A stretch of 10,134 nucleotides of DNA from assembly GCA_018713755.1 (NCBI GenBank), contig DVOG01000131.1, positions 1 to 10,134 on the forward strand. Direction: 5' to 3'. This stretch comes from Candidatus Spyradosoma merdigallinarum (GTDB lineage Bacteria > Verrucomicrobiota > Verrucomicrobiia > Opitutales > UBA953). Positions 6,972-10,134 of this stretch are shown piece by piece. The notes beneath the pieces are model-generated. The model was given only the letters and a program-made list of their open reading frames with translations, had not been told where the DNA came from and ran no database searches. The stretch's first letter is position 1. Every line of letters starts with the position of its first letter. Both the position numbers and the translations under genes were made by a program.

Positions 6972-6979
6972 GACGGAAA

Positions 6980-6984
6980 CTCCG
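6980..6984 (-). promoter_or_regulatory. Shine-Dalgarno site deciding the DUF3472 start
   Basis: On the minus strand CGGAG precedes the ATG at 6971 with 8 nt between. It is one of the few recognisable ribosome binding sites in the window and supports this start over the much longer open frame. Confidence 0.6.
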
Positions 6985-7142
6985 AAAACGTGTAACAGAT
7001 TAAAAGCGGCGGCAAGTCCGAAATTTTTCTGGAAATATTTCTCCGCGAAAAAAAACGCAGAGGCGGCACAATCCGCCGGAGGCTTCCCGCCCGCGCGGGA
7101 TGCTTGTGCCGGCCTCCGGCGCCCGCTCCCGCGACATGCGCG

Positions 7143-7187
7143 AAAAAAACGTTCCCGCAGGATTTCCCCGCGGGAACGTTTTTTTTT
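7143..7187. terminator. bidirectional terminator made from paired GGGAACG words
   Basis: The left arm AAAAAAACGTTCCCGC (7143-7158) pairs with GCGGGAACGTTTTTTT (7170-7185) over 16 bp around an 11-nt loop. The A-run and T-run permit use in both directions. It lies 22 nt after the stop of the minus-strand PEP-CTERM gene and is presumably its terminator. The rest of the 238-bp gap 6972-7209 holds the DUF3472 leader; no gene is seen. Confidence 0.85.
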
Positions 7188-7209
7188 CAGGAAGCTTTCG
7201 CGCTTCGTC

Positions 7210-7959
7210 TTATTTGCGGCGGCGGCGCGAGGCGACGAGCGCGAGCGCGCCCAGACCCGCGAGCAGACCGAACGCCGACGGTTCCGGAATCGCGGCGGCA
7301 TTGATCGCGAACGCGTCTTCTTGGGTCAACGCGGAATCGAACACATAAGCGTTGTCGACGTAGGCGCTGTTCAGGTTCAGCGATTCAAACGTGCCGACGC
7401 CGTTCGACCATTTCAAATCGGTCGACGTTCCGTAGAGCTCGCTTTTGCTTCCGTCCGAGAACGTCAGCGTGACGTAGAGACTCGTCGAGGTCGTATCGTC
7501 GTGCGACAGCGTAAGCGCAATCGCCGTCAAATCGCCAAGCTTTTCAACGAGATTTCCGGTGGCGCCGGCATCCGCGAAATTGTTGGTCGCCGGCGTGCTT
7601 CCGTTCCCGGTCATCGGATAGCGAGCTTCGTTTCCAGTGGGCGTATCCAAATTGCCCCGCGAAACTCCGAAGAATCCGGTGTTGTTCAAAGCCGTCGCCA
7701 ACGTAACGTAACGGTTATTCGAGTTGTCGACGTACGCCAGCGTCACGCGGGAGCCGTCGGATTCGGGCACGCCAAGAATGTCCTTCATCGCGGACGCGTC
7801 CAAATTCAGCGTGAACGAGAAATCGCCGCTGATGGTGGCCGTTCCGTCCGCCGTGATCGTGGTGCCGTCGGAAGAATAAACGGCATCCGAAAGCACGACC
7901 GCGTTCGCGAACGCCGTTCCTGCGGCGAGAAGCGCCGCGACTGTGATATATTTTTTCAT
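7210..7959 (-). CDS. PEP-CTERM sorting domain protein (secreted, possibly LamG-like)
   Basis: The 249-residue product has an N-terminal Sec signal (MKKYITVAALLAAGTAFA, cut after residue 18). A Thr/Asn/Asp/Ser-rich middle follows, then a classic PEP-CTERM tail: PEP at residues 225-227, a hydrophobic segment at about 230-243, and the basic end RRRRK (245-249). Such proteins are exported, then processed and anchored or released by an exosortase, none of which is in view. The stretch YVDNAYVFDSALTQEDAFAI (about 203-222) resembles the last strand of LamG/concanavalin-like domains in other Verrucomicrobia PEP-CTERM proteins, but I cannot confirm the fold. The start is set by the signal peptide; no Shine-Dalgarno sequence precedes it, and the in-frame extension to 8088 looks non-coding. 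Codon use is more mixed and A/T-richer than that of the neighbours, and the GGGAACG word occurs only once. Terminated by the hairpin at 7143-7187. Confidence 0.9.
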   Translation of the reverse strand: MKKYITVAALLAAGTAFANAVVLSDAVYSSDGTTITADGTATISGDFSFTLNLDASAMKDILGVPESDGSRVTLAYVDNSNNRYVTLATALNNTGFFGVSRGNLDTPTGNEARYPMTGNGSTPATNNFADAGATGNLVEKLGDLTAIALTLSHDDTTSTSLYVTLTFSDGSKSELYGTSTDLKWSNGVGTFESLNLNSAYVDNAYVFDSALTQEDAFAINAAAIPEPSAFGLLAGLGALALVASRRRRK

Positions 7960-8001
7960 GATGCTATTTGTATTGTCGGGAATAAAACGATGAGGGTTTC
8001 T

Positions 8002-8029
8002 CGGGAACGAAACCGCCGCCGCGTTCCCG
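8002..8029. repeat. inverted pair of the GGGAACG word in the PEP-CTERM gene leader region
   Basis: CGGGAACG (8002-8009) and CGTTCCCG (8022-8029) form an 8-bp stem around a 12-nt loop. It lies 43-70 nt upstream of the PEP-CTERM start, where it could fold in the mRNA leader or act as DNA. No T-run follows, so it is not a terminator. Confidence 0.6.
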
Positions 8030-8066
8030 CGGAAGCATGTCCCATTTCCTTGCCCCCGATTCTGAC

Positions 8067-8095
8067 AAAAAAAAAAGTGCTCTGACAAGCACTTT
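8067..8095 (-). terminator. minus-facing intrinsic terminator upstream of the PEP-CTERM gene
   Basis: Stem AAAGTGCT (8074-8081) / AGCACTTT (8088-8095), 8 bp with a 6-nt loop. An A-tract at 8067-8076 becomes a ten-U tract on the minus strand. The heptamer CTGACAA is repeated at 8062 and 8082. The structure points toward the PEP-CTERM gene, 108 nt before its ATG, with no minus-strand gene behind it. It is therefore either an attenuator in a long leader or a block to antisense transcripts from the thiC side. Confidence 0.65.
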
Positions 8096-8174
8096 CTCGC
8101 GCTTTTTTTTTGCGCCGCCGCAGCGCGCGCGTTCCCGTTTCCCGCGGGCGATTTTCTCCGGCGCGTTCTCGGCG

Positions 8175-8203
8175 TTGAAAAAAATCGCGGGAACGCCTAT
8201 CTT
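8175..8203 (+). promoter_or_regulatory. candidate sigma70-type thiC promoter
   Basis: TTGAAA (8175-8180, 5 of 6) and TATCTT (8198-8203, 4 of 6) are separated by exactly 17 bp. One copy of the GGGAACG word (8189-8195) sits in the spacer. Initiation near 8210 leaves a leader of about 20 nt before the ATG at 8230, too short for a TPP riboswitch. Confidence 0.5.
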
Positions 8204-8229
8204 TGCCCGCAGATTTTTTTTTGAAGATT

Positions 8230-10020
8230 ATGACCGACGTTCCCGCCACAGAAGAAAAAGACGAATTCCGCGCCGCGTTCCCGCAGAGCCGCCGCATCTA
8301 CGTTGAGGGCTCGCGCCCGGACATCCGCGTCCCGATGCGGGAAATCTCGCTTTCCCCGACGCGTTCCCGCGCGGGAAAAATTCTCCGCGAAAACGCGCCC
8401 GTGCGCGTCTACGACACGTCCGGACCGTGGGGCGACGCGGCGCTGCGCAACGACATCCGCAAGGGGCTTCCCGCAACGCGTCTGCCGTGGATTCTGGAGC
8501 GCGGCGACGTCGAAGCCGTTCCCGCGCGTCCCGCCGCGCCCGCGCCGCGGACGGGCTGCCGCGTCGAGGAATTCGACCGCGGGAACCGCGTCGTCTACCG
8601 CGCGAAGCCCGGCGCGCGCATCACGCAGATGGACTACGCGCGGCGCGGCATCATCACGCCGGAAATGGAATTCGTCGCGATTCGCGAAAACATGAAGCAG
8701 CAGGAAGCGCGCGAGGAAAACGGCGGGCTTTCTCCGCGCCAGCGCCTTTCGTTTTCCCACGCGGGGGAAAGCTTCGGCGCGTCGATCCCGCAGGAAATCA
8801 CGCCGGAATTCGTGCGCGCGGAAATCGCCCGCGGACGCGCGATTCTTCCCGCGAACATCAACCACCCGGAAGCGGAGCCGATGATCATCGGGCGGAATTT
8901 TCTCGTCAAAATCAACACGAACATCGGGAACTCCGCCGTCGCCTCCGGCATCGAGGAGGAAGTGGAAAAAATGCGCTGGTCCTGCCTTTGGGGCGGCGAC
9001 ACGCTGATGGATCTTTCGACGGGGAAAAACATCCGCGCGACGCGGGAATGGATTCTGCGCAACTGCCCCGTTCCCGTGGGCACCGTGCCGATTTATCAGG
9101 CGCTCGAAAAAGTCGGCGGAAAAAGCGAGGAGCTCACGTGGGAAGTTTTCCGCGAAACGCTCATCGAACAGGCCGAGCAAGGCGTGGACTACTTCACGAT
9201 TCACGCCTGCGTGAAAAAGGATTTCATCCCGCTCGCGGCGTCGCGCATGACGGGCATCGTCTCCCGCGGCGGATCGATCATGGCGAAATGGTGCAGTCGG
9301 CACAACGCGGAGAACTTTCTCTGGGAACACTGGGACGAAATCTGCGAAATCATGGCCGCCTACGACATCGGCGTGTCCATCGGCGACGGGCTGCGGCCCG
9401 GCTCCGTCGCCGACGCGAACGACGAAGCGCAGTTCGCCGAGCTCAAGGCGCAGGGCGAGCTGACGTTGCGCGCGTGGGAACACGGCGTGCAGGTGATGAA
9501 CGAAGGACCGGGACACGTTCCCGCGCAGCTCATCCGCGTCAACATGGAAAACCAGCTTTCCTGGTGCCATGAAGCGCCGTTCTACACGCTCGGACCGCTC
9601 ACGACCGACATCGCGCCCGGCTACGACCACATCACGAGCGCGATCGGCGCCGCGCTGATCGGCTGGCGCGGCTGCGCGATGCTCTGCTACGTCACGCCGA
9701 AAGAGCATCTCGGGCTGCCCAACCGCGAGGACGTCCGCGCCGGCGTCGTCGCCTACAAAATCGCGGCGCACGCGGCGGATTTGGCGAAAGGTCATCCCGC
9801 CGCGCAATACCGGGACAACGCGCTTTCCCGCGCGCGCTTCGAATTTCGCTGGGAAGACCAGTTCGCGCTGTCGCTCGACCCGGAGCACGCGCGACGCCTC
9901 CACGACGAAGCGCTCCCGCAGGACGCCGCGAAGCAGGCCGCCTTCTGCTCCATGTGCGGTCCGGATTTCTGCTCCATGCGGATTTCCTCCGAGCTGAACG
10001 CGGAAACGGACAAGGTCTGA
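8230..10020 (+). CDS. thiC: phosphomethylpyrimidine synthase (HMP-P synthase)
   Basis: This radical-SAM enzyme rearranges aminoimidazole ribotide into 4-amino-5-hydroxymethyl-2-methylpyrimidine phosphate for thiamine synthesis in the cytosol. The 596-residue product carries the ThiC-associated N-terminal region (SRPDIRVPMREISLSPT, 28-44), then YDTSGPWGD, the GIITPEMEF and ANINHPEAEPMIIGRNFLVK blocks, DLSTGKNI, PVGTVPIYQALEK, GIVSRGGSIMAKW and the APFYTLGPLTTDIAPGYDH block. The C-terminal iron-sulfur motif is CSMCGPDFC (C573, C576, C581; Cx2Cx4C). It is slightly shorter than E. coli ThiC (631 residues), mainly after the cluster. The usual FTIHAGV motif reads FTIHACV (C327). Start: ATG 8230 is preferred, with GAAG 5 nt upstream. 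A TTG at 8203 is in frame but overlaps the likely -10 box. No thi box precedes it, and no other thi gene is in view. Confidence 0.97.
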   Translation: MTDVPATEEKDEFRAAFPQSRRIYVEGSRPDIRVPMREISLSPTRSRAGKILRENAPVRVYDTSGPWGDAALRNDIRKGLPATRLPWILERGDVEAVPARPAAPAPRTGCRVEEFDRGNRVVYRAKPGARITQMDYARRGIITPEMEFVAIRENMKQQEAREENGGLSPRQRLSFSHAGESFGASIPQEITPEFVRAEIARGRAILPANINHPEAEPMIIGRNFLVKINTNIGNSAVASGIEEEVEKMRWSCLWGGDTLMDLSTGKNIRATREWILRNCPVPVGTVPIYQALEKVGGKSEELTWEVFRETLIEQAEQGVDYFTIHACVKKDFIPLAASRMTGIVSRGGSIMAKWCSRHNAENFLWEHWDEICEIMAAYDIGVSIGDGLRPGSVADANDEAQFAELKAQGELTLRAWEHGVQVMNEGPGHVPAQLIRVNMENQLSWCHEAPFYTLGPLTTDIAPGYDHITSAIGAALIGWRGCAMLCYVTPKEHLGLPNREDVRAGVVAYKIAAHAADLAKGHPAAQYRDNALSRARFEFRWEDQFALSLDPEHARRLHDEALPQDAAKQAAFCSMCGPDFCSMRISSELNAETDKV

Positions 10021-10074
10021 GCTGAAATCTTCCCGCGTTCCCTCCGCGAGAAAAACGAATCCGCCCGCGCGCCC

Positions 10075-10134
10075 GTGAAAAATTTCCGCTTCGCCGCCTT
10101 TCTTTTCGCCGCCGCTTTCGCGCTGTGCGCCGCC
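10075..10134 (+). CDS. start of a secreted or membrane protein, partial
   Basis: A GTG at 10075 opens a frame that reads through the right edge for 20 codons: a KNFRF basic start, then FAAFLFAAAFALCAA, a hydrophobic core typical of a Sec signal peptide. It lies 54 nt after the thiC stop on the same strand with no terminator between, so it may be co-transcribed. No ATG lies in frame between the thiC stop and the GTG, and no Shine-Dalgarno sequence is seen. Only the signal-like start is visible, so function is unknown. Confidence 0.4.
   Translation, partial: MKNFRFAAFLFAAAFALCAA

Larger units (their letters stand above)
7..10042. repeat. dispersed high-copy word GGGAACG (consensus context GCGGGAACGC)
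   Basis: By hand I count about 51 copies of GGGAACG on either strand between 7 and 10042 (about 27 forward, 24 reverse). Roughly two would be expected from base composition alone. The base before is almost always C, and the flanks favour GCG before and C or CC after. Copies lie in all real genes except the lipoprotein, in all three codon phases, and in most intergenic gaps (for example 3443, 3466, 3861, 5637, 7150, 7172, 8003, 8022, 8130, 8189). Inverted pairs form hairpins at 5673-5694, 7143-7187 and 8002-8029. Close variants such as GCGGGAA without the last bases are also common. It is unlike any named repeat I know. Possible roles are an uptake, recombination, methylation or chromosome-organisation signal, or a replication or repair bias. 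Confidence 0.85.

Noticed and set aside
6972..7301. Longer start for the DUF3472 protein (in-frame ATG at 7301)
   Set aside because: The extension crosses the terminator at 7143-7187 and the end of the PEP-CTERM gene, and would bury the signal peptide; a Shine-Dalgarno supports 6971.
7960..8088. Longer start for the PEP-CTERM protein at 8088
   Set aside because: The extension crosses a terminator and a word hairpin and precedes a clean signal peptide at 7959.
8203..8229. TTG start for thiC at 8203
   Set aside because: It overlaps the probable -10 box, has no ribosome binding site, and the ATG at 8230 gives the usual family N-terminus.
8096..8229. TPP riboswitch ahead of thiC
   Set aside because: None of the conserved thi-box segments was found, and the likely leader is only about 20 nt.
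8197..9903. 568-codon minus-strand open frame opposite thiC
   Set aside because: Shadow of the thiC reading frame; low-complexity Arg/Val/Asp-rich content with no recognisable domain.
7..10042. CRISPR array as explanation for the repeated word
   Set aside because: The copies are 7-10 bp, in both orientations, irregularly spaced and inside conserved genes; there is no repeat-spacer periodicity.
10021..10074. Terminator after thiC
   Set aside because: Only a weak CGCG pairing around 10034-10048 with no T-run; not enough to call.

Overview
The window (about 60% G+C by eye) comes from a Gram-negative bacterium of the PVC group, most likely Verrucomicrobiota and probably Opitutales-like. The evidence is a PEP-CTERM protein whose C-terminus has the Verrucomicrobia-style IPEPSAFGLLAG start and RRRRK end, an OleC-like AMP-forming ligase, a DUF5077/DUF3472 secreted protein, and a pair of membrane phosphotransferase-type genes. 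The assignment is by recognition only; there is no rRNA gene or database match behind it.

Layout. 1-257 (-): N-terminus of a YejM/PbgA-like inner-membrane protein, running off the left edge. 396-2375 (+): LTA-synthase/sulfatase-family membrane protein, divergent from the first gene. 2415-2449: bidirectional terminator. 2479-3393 (-): purC. 3394-3566: divergent promoter region with a PurR/LacI-type palindrome. 3567-3845 (+): small lipoprotein of unknown function. 3910-3941: strong terminator. 3953-5623 (+): OleC-like adenylate-forming enzyme. 5664-6971 (-): secreted DUF5077/DUF3472 protein. 7143-7187: terminator. 7210-7959 (-): PEP-CTERM-anchored secreted protein. 7960-8229: divergent region holding a minus-facing terminator and a good thiC promoter. 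8230-10020 (+): thiC. 10075-10134 (+): start of a secreted protein cut by the right edge. There are no stable RNA genes, insertion sequences or CRISPR arrays.

The genes do not form one pathway. Housekeeping biosynthesis genes (purC, thiC) alternate with envelope and export genes (YejM-like, LTA-synthase-like, lipoprotein, DUF3472, PEP-CTERM). Most are single-gene transcription units separated by hairpin terminators.

The most striking feature is not a gene. The 7-mer GGGAACG (usual context GCGGGAACGC) occurs about 51 times in 10.1 kb, roughly once per 200 bp, split about evenly between strands. It lies inside all three reading frames and in most intergenic gaps. It appears to dictate synonymous codon choice (Val-Pro mostly as GTT-CCC, Ala-Gly-Thr as GCG-GGA-ACG), and inverted pairs of it build hairpins and at least one terminator stem. 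This resembles HIP1 in cyanobacteria or uptake sequences in Neisseria and Haemophilus, but the word is not one I recognise and the density is far higher.
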